A stretch of DNA of 64,000 nucleotides from Thuidium tamariscinum (taxonomy: Eukaryota > Streptophyta > Bryopsida > Hypnales > Thuidiaceae): the NCBI GenBank assembly GCA_947034885.2, contig OX344755.2:10170501-10234500 (forward strand), read 5' to 3'. A program made the translations under genes and the position numbers. Shown here in pieces: positions 11,601 to 22,688 of this stretch. The notes beneath the pieces were generated by a model that did not search any database, had not been told where the DNA came from, and was given only the letters and a program-made list of their open reading frames with translations. Every line of letters starts with the position of its first letter. Position 1 is the first letter of the stretch.

Positions 11601-12287
11601 TATAAAGTATTGCATTTGAAAATAGAGGATGTCATATGTGCCATGTATAGCTGTCAATTTGCCATAAGGTAGAACAGCCTATTACCACCCTAATTTGCAA
11701 TTTTGGGATCTTGTGCCATGTCCTAATTGTTGCCTGTATTTTTCATAGAAAGAATTAGTTCAGTTGCATGAAATGCAAGTGAAATCATACTAAATTGAAA
11801 AGAATTGAAATTGATGCAAATTTTCAAAGGAAAAAAATTAATTCATTAGTAAGTGGGGTCATGACCATCTTCAAAAGGTTCAAAACCAATGACCTACCAT
11901 CCTAATTCTGTTTCATGAGTGTTATAAAAGCGCAAGTTCAACATTCTAAAAGTACCTCATTTAATGGCTAAAAAAATAACTAATTTTGACAATTATTTAT
12001 TCACAATTGAACTCACCTAAGCCATCATTTATTAAACTACATCTTAATCAACCTTACACCATGCATGAAAAGATGTAAACTTGGTGTTCATATCTCACAA
12101 GAGCATTCAAGCACTTGCCTAAGAGTACATGACTTCAATACTCTACAAATTCGGTGGGAGACTAATGCATTTAGGAAGGTATAGTAAATGACAAAATTAG
12201 ATGACTGGCAGTATTGGGTTATTCTATCCTAGCTAAAATTAACCTTGAAGCACTCCAATGTTCAATTTCTAAACGATGATTGTGATT
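11601..12287. other. AT-rich spacer, nothing recognised
   Basis: No open frame with protein-like composition, no RNA gene and no clear repeat boundary were seen. Confidence 0.5.
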
Positions 12288-12353
12288 GTGGCAGTGACTG
12301 CCACTTTTGAGCTCATTGTCATTGTGACAAATTGTGTCACAATGAGCTCAAAA
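12288..12353. repeat. Perfect palindrome plus hairpin
   Basis: GTGGCAGTGACTGCCAC (12,288-12,304) is a perfect odd palindrome. It is followed at once by TTTTGAGCTCATTGT (12,305-12,319) paired with ACAATGAGCTCAAAA (12,339-12,353). The CAGTGACTGCCACTTTT part recurs at about 12,891-12,907, so the pair may mark the ends of a repeat enclosing the minisatellite. Confidence 0.75.
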
Positions 12354-12555
12354 ACTAAAAAAATTGATGCAACCCCCCTCCCAATCTGATTTAAACATTA
12401 AAATTAAAATTTTAAACTTTTTTAACCCCGTACCCCTCCCAATCTGATATAAGTATTAAATTTTAAATTTTAAAATTGTTTAAACTTGTAAATTTGCCCT
12501 CCCCCCACGGCCCCACCCTCTTATAATTCTAAGAGGGTGGGTTGGGAGACAAAGA

Positions 12556-12780
12556 ATATGGGATATGACATTCAATATCAATATATTGTACCCGTACGTT
12601 GTACTCGTATCCATATTTTGTACCCGTATCTTGTCCTAGTATCATGTACCGTATGCTATATCCATATTCTGTATCAGTATCATGTACTAGTATCCTGTAT
12701 AATATGTTGTAACCGTATTTTATATTAGTATCCTATATCGTATCTTGTACCCGTATTTTGTATAGTATATTGTATTGTAT
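12556..12780. repeat. Degenerate minisatellite, unit about 11-12 bp
   Basis: About 225 bp built from variants of TGTACCCGTATC / TGTATCAGTATC. It is flanked on the left by C-rich AT-repeats (12,366-12,540) and on the right by two copies of the GGTTGTTGATTTTT phrase (12,787 and 12,842). A related, more decayed array in the opposite orientation lies at about 25,840-26,040. The open frame across it is a by-product of the repeat. Confidence 0.75.
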
Positions 12781-12907
12781 AGATATCCGACGGTTGTTGA
12801 TTTTTCTTGGAGGGGGGTGGAATTTTTTTAATTCAAATCCAATGGTTGTTGATTTTTATGATGAGGGAGCGGTAGGAAAATTAATCAAAAACAGTGACTG
12901 CCACTTT

Positions 12908-15900
12908 TCGTTACATTGTACTAATTGAAACTCTTGTTTCTTTCTCATAATGACTTGGATGAAAGTCTTCCTAATTTTTAGAAATGTTTTTTGAAGTTGT
13001 AGTCCTATCTAAGGGTTAGATTTGGTATTACTTGAGTGCATATTTTTCTAAAACTACAAATGTGGAAGGATGTCAAGTGGTTGACTCAGCCAAAATTGCA
13101 TTGACTCTACTCTAAATCTAGAGTTGCGAAAATGAGGCCATAGAATCAAAGATCACAAAAATTTCAAAAAATAACCATCTAAAGAAAATCTCATTTCAAA
13201 TTTTTTCTAACAAAATTTACCTAGGAAAGACATTATTTTTCTTGTAATAGACTTTCAAAGGAATTTTGAATTTTGAATTTTAAAATTTATAGAAAAATAT
13301 AAGTGATTGCATTGGTAAATCCAACCGTATAGATAGAGTCTAAAATTCAAACTCTACAACTTTTATTTGGATTTCAATACCAAAAGATTTTTCTAAATAG
13401 TATAATATGACGAGTTTTAAAAAATTGCCAATTTTGGAGATGAATCTCAATGCATAGGAATTAAATGAAGTAAAGACCATAATATTTGTTCTTATTTTTC
13501 AATTCACAACAACTTTGAAATTCAATATCTTTTCTACCAAGTTTCCGGCATGAGTTGGAACCTCAAGAAACAAAGCTTGAGCAACCTTCTTCATAGAGGA
13601 CTTTTTGATGGTACCAAGAATATGATTAAAGAATGCATAGTTCTAGAAATCTCATTGTAATGAACAAAACAAAACAAACAACCTAACTTAAGGTATAGAC
13701 TAGTGTGGCAAATGACTTTGCCACAATTTTGATATATAAAATTAAAATAAAAGTATTTTTTGAATTTTTAAGAATTAAATCAAAATTCAAAATCTTTTTT
13801 AGTATAAGTTAGAACACCTTGAAACAAAGTCCATGCACTTGTAATTTGTTGTTGTGTGAAAAATTGCATCTTTAATACAAATAGAGAATTTTATACTTAA
13901 AAAAGTGCAAGGGCTTTGTTTTCTAGTGTTTTGATGTGCAATGTGAAATTTATGGTTTTTTCAAAATAAAAGATAACTTAATTTTAAAATCCATAACTTT
14001 CACACGATAGATCCAAACTTTACAAAACAAAGTCTATGCCCCCTTCCTTATGGACTTGGCCAGGGGAATTAGTACCAAAAAGCATATATCCATAAATCCA
14101 ACAATGGTACCAAAGAGTCCCTATATCTTTGTGGTTTGTAGAAAACAACCATTTTAAAATAAAATTGTTCATTTTAGAACTCTAGCTTCCAATAATACCA
14201 TGCTTTGTTGATTAGTTTTGATTGATGTTTTTGCAATTTAAAAAAGCAAAATTTGTGACAAATTGTATTGATAAAATAGGTGACTATCTTCTCTTGTAAA
14301 TTGTTGCAAGAATGCTCTTGAATAGCTAATAGTGTATTCAACTTCTACTGCATTTATTGGCACAACACAACTTGCAGTGTTTGTTTTCTCATGGTCAATT
14401 TCTACATCACAATATACCAAACAAACAATATAATTTAAATTAAGGTATCAAAAGATAATATGCCTTGTATCCTTGCCGCAATCAAAATAAGGATATAGTA
14501 AATGTAAGTTCTTACATTTTAATTCATAATAATTTTGAGATTCAAATTTTTTGACACTATAAGTCCAAATACTACAAAACACAATGTCTACATCCCTTCT
14601 TGCAAAGAGCTTTTTGATGGTATCAAAAACACAACCAAGAAACATAACCAAAGATTGCACAGTTCTAAAATGTCATCATAACAAACAAAACATACAAATA
14701 GCCTTGTATAAAGTGTATAGAATTAAGTATAGAAGATAGATATACTTGAACCTCTTTTATTGCATGGAAATGGTGGGGAGTAGTTACTCTAACAATATGC
14801 TCATAGAAAAGTTCAAGTGCCAATTGTTAATTATGTCAACATGTTCATATTGTATAGTAATTGTATTTGATTTTTGATACATCTAAGAAGTACAATGGCA
14901 TCTAACACATAGTTCTATCAATGATTAATGTAGCAAAATAATATGCACATAAGGAATTGCAATCATTTATCTAAGTAGGAAATTTGCATTATAAGAGGTT
15001 CAACTGTATATCCAAGCAAAGAATACAACCAAAAGACACATAGTTCTAAAAATCTCATTGAAACAAACAAAGAAATAAATATATATAGAGAGAAAAAGAG
15101 ACATACACACAAAATATGTATGTAGGTATGTATGAATGAGATTTTGTATGTATACAATATAAATTATAGAAGTAAGATATTCTTGGATATCTCAATTTAA
15201 TCAATTTATTGACTTTATAAGAATTCAAGAGGTTAAATCTACAAAAAGTATGTATAAAAAAGTTTACTTGTTTCAACTAGATAGAAAAGAGGGTATACTA
15301 TATAAAAAGTCAAAAACTAATTCCTAAAGAAACAAGGGGATTTAGGGAGACATTGCCAAAAAATACAAAGTTTTGTAATATGCTATTCAAAAATGAAAAT
15401 TGTAACTTTTTTTATAACTTGAACTTTATAAAACTAAAGTAAATTATTTTACTACAGTGAAAAGAAAATTTTAATCCATTTGACTTTGTGGATTGAAAGA
15501 TTATAACATTTGAAGTGAGTTTTTCTTTTTTTCATTCTTGCAAAAGAAGGTCGGGAGATTTTGGGCCTTTTTGGTATAAAAATTTTGCTCCACATAAAAA
15601 AAGATAGGATATGCCTAAAAACCAATTTTGGTCAATTAATCCTTAAAAGACCAGCTTGCTATATTTGGCAATATAGCAATTAGTTTGGGTAGCTACATGC
15701 GAGTGGAGATTTTCATATTTCAAACCAAAATTTTAAAAGAATGTTCAGATAAGAAATATCTTTCATGTTTACAAAAAATCAAGACATTTGGAAATATGAG
15801 TTTAAAATTATGGCCTAATATACAACTTTTTTTGTTAGTAGGCCATTCTGGTAGATTGGAAAAATCACTTTTATCAAAAAGAAAAATTTCAAATTGGTGT

Positions 15901-18469
15901 TCTAGATTAATACATATGTGGAAAGCTTTTAATCATTCCATTTCAATCTATGAGTCAAATGTTATGAGAAGTTTTTGTTTGCGGGTAGTTATAGAGTCAC
16001 CACTCTAAAATAAACTTTGAAGTCCTTTATTTTACTAAATTTCCATTATTTTTGGAAAAAAAAAAATTGTAGGATGCACATTTTTTATTACAACATTTCC
16101 ATCACTGAAATTGGCATTTTTCAACTCTATAAAAGAATTCTTAATAATTTAGTCATTTTCTACTTCTCTCTACTTACTATACTTTCCCTATATGTTGTAC
16201 AATTCCAAATAATTTGAATTTTGTTAAGGCAAGACCCTTACTAGGCCTCAACAATGAATCCAAAGAAGCACAACCATTTTCAAAGCATTTTTCATATGCT
16301 TGTTGAAGAATAGCTACTATGTTTTTTGTAAGATGAAAAAAATTATTTTGAGCATTGAAATACTAGTATCTTGCAATTTACAAGGTGAAAAATTCTGAAA
16401 TTTATTCCGCATGTTCTCAAACTAATTTACCACAAGATTCTGTAGTTACAAATCTCAAAAAATGTTTAAAAAAATTATTATTGGTACTAGAAATGACAAT
16501 TTTGGACCATTTTTGGAATAAACGTAGTTAATTAAGGAACTTGAGGGGTTAAGCAACAAAAATATGATCTAGGAAGAGTTCAATGTAAAGTGTCAAATGA
16601 TGTAAAATAAATATCCTTATATTTTAACTAGATTTTTCTATTTGACCTTTATGATTAACCTAATCATGTATATTTGAGCATGATGTTACAATCACCTTGC
16701 CATAATTTAATTACAATAAAAATATATTTATTGTCCAAAATTAGGATATTTTCATCCTATCATTGAAATCTCTACAAAGGGAGTTGTGGAACTTTTTTGG
16801 AGATACTTGTTGAAGGAAAGATGTGCATATGGATGTTTCTTACATATGTAGATCAATGCAACAAACACCATGCATTTTTTGTAGCATTTTGACGTAATAC
16901 TCTTTTTTTTAAGGAATGTTTTATAATTAGACAAAAAATTCAATATGTGAAAAATATGATTAATGTGCATACCTTTAAGAAGAAGAATCCCTATAAAGGA
17001 AAAGCATAGAAAATTTCTTAAAGTTGGTGAACTAGAATTTAAGTATAAAATCTCATGAAAAATTGGTACTTTCACATTTTAGTTTGTTGAAAATAGGATT
17101 TAAAAAAAATATTTATTTGGAAAGAGTTGTGGATGGTGATGAGATTTTATCAAAAGAATAATCTTAGAACTGTCTTCAATGTTCAAAAATTGTGTGCATC
17201 TTGCACACATGTTGAAGTCATAAAATAATATATTTTTAATTTTACTTTGATAGATATATGCTTTACTACTATGCAAATAGACTATACGAATTTGAATTCC
17301 AAACCATAAACCGTGGGAACTCCTAATGTAGTAAAGCCAACTAAACTTCAATTGTAACAAATCAACAAAAATGATTTTAAAATATAAAATGTAATTTTAA
17401 TGTTGGGAAAAAGGGATGTGAGGACCATCAAATAAGAGAAGTCCTTTGATTATTATGATTTGGGATTCAAAAGTTATAGTAGGAAACATCAATGTCACTT
17501 CAATTGTGACATAAATTAGAAACAATGTTTCTTGCAATGAGCCAATGATCCATCTTTGCAATTGAATGAAAAAAATTCATTACCAATTTCTTTCAATGAA
17601 TTATCATGTAAAACCAAGAAAAAAAATGAAACAATTACTCATCCAAAATGGAGTTTTTCTTTTTCAAAATTAAAATTTGGTTTGTTTGATTGCAATTGCA
17701 TAAGCAGGCAATTGCAAGAAACACTTGTCCTATTCGTTTTGTCACACCTAGTGTGCTGATTTGTTTTTTGGCCATAACTTCTATATTTTGCCTCCAAATG
17801 ACTCAAGATTTAAATAAAAGGTACTCATAACTATCATACACCTTTCCTAATTTTCAAAAATAGTTTACTATCCAAAAATAGACCCCAATTGAATGTCACA
17901 CTTGGTAGCTTAGGGTTTTTTAGTACTACATGGAGTACCTTTTTTTAATGATTTTGAGATGGAATTTGGATGAGATGGTCTTCTAGTAGACTTCTAGCTC
18001 TCTACATGAGGGATTTTGAAAAAAATTATTTTTATGTTTTGTGGAAGTCCACAAAGTGAGCTTCTTTCTACTTGCATTTTGAAACCTATAAAGTATTATT
18101 TTAGTGACTTTTTTGGTGAATGACCATCTCCATAAAGTTGTTGCAAACGGACAATTTTGATTTCTTGAATTTACATAATTTTTCTATTTTTCCCTAATTA
18201 AAACATCAAGGTATGTATTTTCTTGGGACTTGGCACTTTTCTAGTTCTCCTACTTAGACAATTTTTCTGTGCAATTCCTTCCATGGGTACCTTCATCTTA
18301 AAGGTGTATACATAAGTCATATTTTTTAAATTAAAAAAAAAAAAATTTCTAATTTTAAAGTACTTCCAAAAAAATCAGCCAAATGCAACAAAATCGGCAG
18401 GTGTTTCTTGCAATCACCCTTGTGTCTACTAATAGGCCTCCTTTGTGTGTACTTTTGAACATTTAAGAT
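12908..18469. other. Long AT-rich gene-free region with decayed dispersed repeats
   Basis: No gene is visible in 5.5 kb. At about 13,560, 13,820, 14,025, 14,575 and 15,000 there are recurring pieces of one decayed repeat, with phrases such as CTTTTTGATGGTACCAA, ATAGTTCTAAAAATCTCATTG and AACAAACAAAACA. The open frames here are short and low in complexity. This looks like old repeat-derived DNA. Confidence 0.5.
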
Positions 18470-18785
18470 GATGGCAAATTTTATTAAAATGGCGGTATTC
18501 CATTAGTTTGACACTTTTGACAGTTCGGACCGTGTGGTCTAAAATCTACATCTGTCATAGATTTTTGAAATCTACATATATTGTAGATGTCTAAAATCTA
18601 GACTTGTCCAAGATGTTTCAGACCATGTGGTTTGAAATCCAAATTTGTCTTAGATTTTGAAAATCTATATAAGTCCTAGATGTCTGAAAATGTATACGTG
18701 TTGTAGATGCTAATTTTTAGTTTAGACCATGATGCAGTTTGAAAATGGCATTTGGAATACCGCCATTTTAACAAAATTTTCCATC
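18470..18785. mobile_element. MITE-like element with 33 bp terminal inverted repeats
   Basis: The left end (18,470-18,502, starting GATGGCAAATTTTATTAAAA) and the complement of the right end (18,753-18,785, starting GATGGAAAATTTTGTTAAAA) match at 31 of 33 bases and share ATGGCGGTATTCCA. The interior carries several diverged copies of a unit based on AAATCTACATCTGTCATAGA and GACCATGTGGTTTGAAAT. No protein is encoded. A clear target duplication was not found. Confidence 0.8.
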
Positions 18786-19049
18786 TCCGAAAATCATAAA
18801 ATCTATGTCTTTCAACATTAGAAAATCTCTTGATGTTTTGCAAATATAGTTCAAAATTACATCAATAGTCTAAATTTTGTTAAGTGTAGCATAAATTATT
18901 AGAAATCTCAGCCCTAGCTCATCATTGGGAAAGTGTTATAAAAAGTTCTTTTAACGTTATAATAAATTATTAAAATTGATATATTCAACTTTTTTTTGCT
19001 CTTTTCAAAACGGTCCCCCTGCACATAATACAGGAGTTGCCACCCTAGG

Positions 19050-19406
19050 TTGGATTTACTGAACATCTTCATCGACTCCAGTGAGTTGATGGACATGCCC
19101 AAGATGACCATCATCACATGCCGGTGTGTGAAGGTGATCGACGATCCGTTGAATTACATCTGCTCTCGCTTCAAAGACTTATCCACGTTGGCTTGTTTGG
19201 GTGTCTTTAGGGTCACTCATGTCCCTAGGGAATTTGCAGCGATGAAGGTTTCATACCTTGGTCTGTTGATGATAGCCAAGGACATAAGCATTAAGCTGCT
19301 GAGCCTTGAGAAACTGCAGCTGAAGACCATTGAGAAATTGCAAGCTCACCTTTGTCACAAGTTGTTTAAAGTACATGCTTTGATCTCTTGTTGCACCAGA
19401 TGGTAA
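19050..19406 (+). CDS. Unrecognised 118-codon open frame, possible gene fragment
   Basis: The frame is less AT-rich and more even in composition than its surroundings (around SRFKDLSTLACLGVFRVTHV). It would start MDLLNIFIDS, but coding similarity could begin upstream of the ATG. I recognise no domain. There is no partner exon on either side, and a hairpin element begins 155 bp downstream. It may be a leftover exon, a captured gene fragment or part of an old transposon; chance is also possible. Confidence 0.25.
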   Translation: MDLLNIFIDSSELMDMPKMTIITCRCVKVIDDPLNYICSRFKDLSTLACLGVFRVTHVPREFAAMKVSYLGLLMIAKDISIKLLSLEKLQLKTIEKLQAHLCHKLFKVHALISCCTRW

Positions 19407-19561
19407 ATTTGGGAAACCACCTTTGCGAAAAATCAGCCCCTTTCACTGGAAGGCTGAATTGCCCGGAACTCTGACCAACTATCAATGCAAATCCACTTTG
19501 AACAACTCTGACATGCACTGCACTCACTACATGTCTACCTACTCAATTACTACTTAGTAAT

Positions 19562-19747
19562 CACTATAAGGAACTCATGTTTTAGGTGAGGAATTTTAGG
19601 TGACATTTAATGAGGCAACACGTGTTTTTATGTCATCAATGATGTCAAGATGTTATGGCGGACATCATTGGTGACATAAAAACACGTGTTGCCTCATTAA
19701 ATGTCACCTAAAATTCGTCATTTAAAACATGAGTTTTTTTTATAGTG
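19562..19747. mobile_element. Long-hairpin MITE, CACTATAA termini (CACTA-like)
   Basis: The two arms, about 85 bases each, are near-perfect inverted copies separated by about 16 bases. The outer ends read CACTATAAGGAACTCATG and, on the other strand, CACTATAAAAAAAACTCATG. The inner arms share TGAGGCAACACGTGTTTTTA without mismatch. CACTA ends are the signature of the CACTA (En/Spm) superfamily, but the flanking triplets (AAT and AAA) do not match exactly. A transcript through it would fold into a long double-stranded RNA. Confidence 0.8.
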
Positions 19748-22471
19748 AAACTGACCATTTTCGACTCACTAATGTTACCAACTGCATGTCTATCCTAAGT
19801 CAACACAACATAATGGACACTGACCTTAATATGCCAATGATGTTGTATGTGATCGATTGACTAGCTAGCTTCACGACCTAGCTCCTCAAGTGGAGTTTCT
19901 TAAACAATTCCTTAGACATGCTTCAAACTTATCTCTGGACTTGTCCAATCACATTCTTCTTGCATGCTCCTCATACATGAATTCATCGGCTCCATCAATC
20001 CTTACAGAAATTTTCTTGATGGAACACAAGTCATTAATATACCATGCTTTATCAATTTCTGTAATATATTTATCTTTCAAGCCTATAATGTAATAACATC
20101 AACGGTATGCGCTTGGGTACACTTGGATTGTGTAAGTAGCTCCAACATTGATGATGAACTTCCCATTCCTAACACTATCAAAAAACCAAATGTCTCGATT
20201 GCTGGAATTTCAAAGACCAACTACTGAGACTTCATGTACGGAGTCGATTAACTACTCATTTGTCATAAGCCAAATCGAAAGAGGGTTGAGATGGCTTGTG
20301 ATAAAGTTTGTCGTGGAATTTAAAACGACCATTACATCTTCGTAGTTCTTGAGCTTTCACATTCACGTCCTAAAAGAACGTTACACAACGCAATGGTCAG
20401 TATTAAAATAAATGATTACATATGGCTAACGACACTGGTTTGCTCTAGTGCGGAAGGATGTCATGAATCCAAAAGAGTTTAGATGACTCAAGTGATGGGT
20501 TCCAAGTGTGGTGCCTCGGGACTCTGAGAAGTGGACGCACTTTGAGGTGAAGCCCACCTTAGAGTTAAGGCTAGTGGTGGTTGGGGTTGGATTACTTGCC
20601 TTGGACAAGCCCCCTGCCGATAGTCGCCCTGCGGTATAGGAAACGAATGGGACAACTATCACTTTGGGGACAAAACATCAACTTCGTTGAATTCGCGATG
20701 TTCCATTGCTTTTGTGAGAGTGAGGCCTTGTGGCCTAGATCAAAACCCAGTACTTGACCTAATTTATGGCCTTCAAGAGAGTCAGCTTTTGTGAACATAT
20801 ATGTCGGTCACAACTTTTGGTATGCGGAACGTTGCCAATTTAACAAAATTGTCGTTACAAATATTAGGTAGGCTTGCAAGCATCATCCACAAGTTTGGTG
20901 ATCCTGTGGTAAGTTGAACATCAACACTAGAACCTGTGGGGCTGACACTTGAGTTAGCTAAGCAAGTTTGGGGAGAGGTAGTGCTTGAGAGCCAACTTAG
21001 GAGTTGTACATGCAAATTAATGACAAAACTCCATTACTATTGACATAGTGAACTCTCACAAAGGAAAGAAATGAAATGTTTTACAAAGTGGGAAGGGATT
21101 TGCGGGCAAGAAATTTGAGGTAAAGGAGATGTGGATTAAATGCAATTTGCATATCTATGGACACACCAAGCTAATGAAAAATTGAAAATGCCAAAATGGG
21201 ACATACAATAGCGCCAAATTAACGGAATTGGCATCAGTAGGACTTCTCAATTCCTAAGTAGGGTACTTTCGCAAGTGGAGAGCTTCCGGAAGTAAAGAAT
21301 CTGAATTTAGGTTGGAAGAAAATCAAATTTCAACTGGATGCAAAAAAGAATTGAATATCAATTAGGAAAAAAATCAAAATAAGATAGGTAGCTTGAATCC
21401 CCGATGCTAGAGACTTGCCACCAATCTTGAGATGTACATACTCACCATTTCTAACTGATGCCATGCTATAGACCATGTAAGCTAGACTAGACAATGAAAT
21501 TACTAACAACTGTAGCAGTGTAACGTTAACAGTGGAATTTGTACCCAAAGATCTTGTTCTTCTAGCTGGATCAATATTGCAATCTGTCGAACACGCTCCA
21601 ACTTTGCTACAACAACCAATATGGTCAAAAAAAAGGCTGAGTATGAGAGCAAAACAAAGCATAACTTCAACTCAAAGCGCACAAGTTCCTTGCGAAAGCC
21701 ACCAAGTGCATTTGATAGAACCCGATGAGATTGTAAATTTTGTTGTCAAGATTCTCTTTTAATTTCTTCTCCCTATAAATCCTTGAAGAATATAGCTTTA
21801 ACTGTGTATCCCACTCCTTCAAAGCCGTACAAGGGAGCTGGCTCTCCTCAATCCACACTACGTTTTGAATTTCATGATAATTGTTCGACACCAACAAATT
21901 ATCAGCACCCTTGCTCTCACTTCCTAGAAGCTCTCGCTCCAATTGATCCGGAAGTTGGGATCTCTATACTGAACTAGAATGCATTGTGGCGGACTTCAAC
22001 AAAAACGAGGCACGTTGCATTAGGGTCGGTTGTATATAAACTCCTATAGGTGGGTTCTGAAAAAAGGCACTAGGTGTAGCAGTGTGGTCCATTTCAATGC
22101 TAAGAACATGTAGCAGCAGTGTAGCAGACGTGGAGTCCATCATTACATTTCTTGCTTATTCTGCTCACATCTCTTCCTACACTAGACCTGAGAGACAAAC
22201 ACATCTTGGCAAAAGTGGAAACATGTTCCAAAGCAATTCCACTTAACGTAAATGTCGGAAAGAGAGAAGGTTTAACCAGCCATAGCCAAAGTAAAAATGT
22301 GTGATGAATTCGATACTAAAACAGACGTTGTGGAAGATGGCAAGCAGAGCGATGATGGGCGAGCAAAGAGACAAGCTTGGGGTAAGTAGAGCGGCCTATC
22401 CACAATCGATGAGCTGGACAATATGCAAGATCGATCATCTACAACTTGTGGGTTGGGTCACACCTTCCACA
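19748..22471. other. Mixed intergenic DNA with broken reading frames
   Basis: From about 20,400 to 21,950 the base composition is less AT-rich than the flanks and both strands carry several overlapping 60-110 codon open frames, none of which I recognise. No splice arrangement joined them into a convincing product. It may be a decayed gene or an old element. The remainder is AT-rich spacer. Confidence 0.35.
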
Positions 22472-22688
22472 CACTAGAAGAAACTTTGCCAAAGCTGCGT
22501 TTTTTTCAACATAACCATGTCAAGTAGGTTATGTTGAAAACTGCGTTGTAAATGCAGTGAAAATGCAGAAAAACACAGATTTTGCATTTTTCTGCGTTTA
22601 CACTACGTTTACAACGCAGTTTTCAACATAACCTACTTGACATGGTTATGTTGAAAAAAACACAATTTTGGCAAAGTTTCTTCTAGTG
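22472..22688. mobile_element. CACTA-superfamily MITE, near-perfect hairpin, ACA target duplication
   Basis: Both ends read CACTAGAAGAAACTTTGCC inward, and the element is bounded by the 3-bp direct repeat ACA (22,469-22,471 and 22,689-22,691), the target size expected for CACTA transposons. The arms extend about 100 bases each and share TTTTTTTCAACATAACCATG and the next 30 bases without mismatch, with a short loop near 22,575-22,595. It is 217 bp with no coding capacity, so it is non-autonomous. Confidence 0.9.

Noticed and set aside
12537..12728. 63-codon frame with repeated Tyr/Val/Leu
   Set aside because: It is the direct translation of the minisatellite, not a gene.
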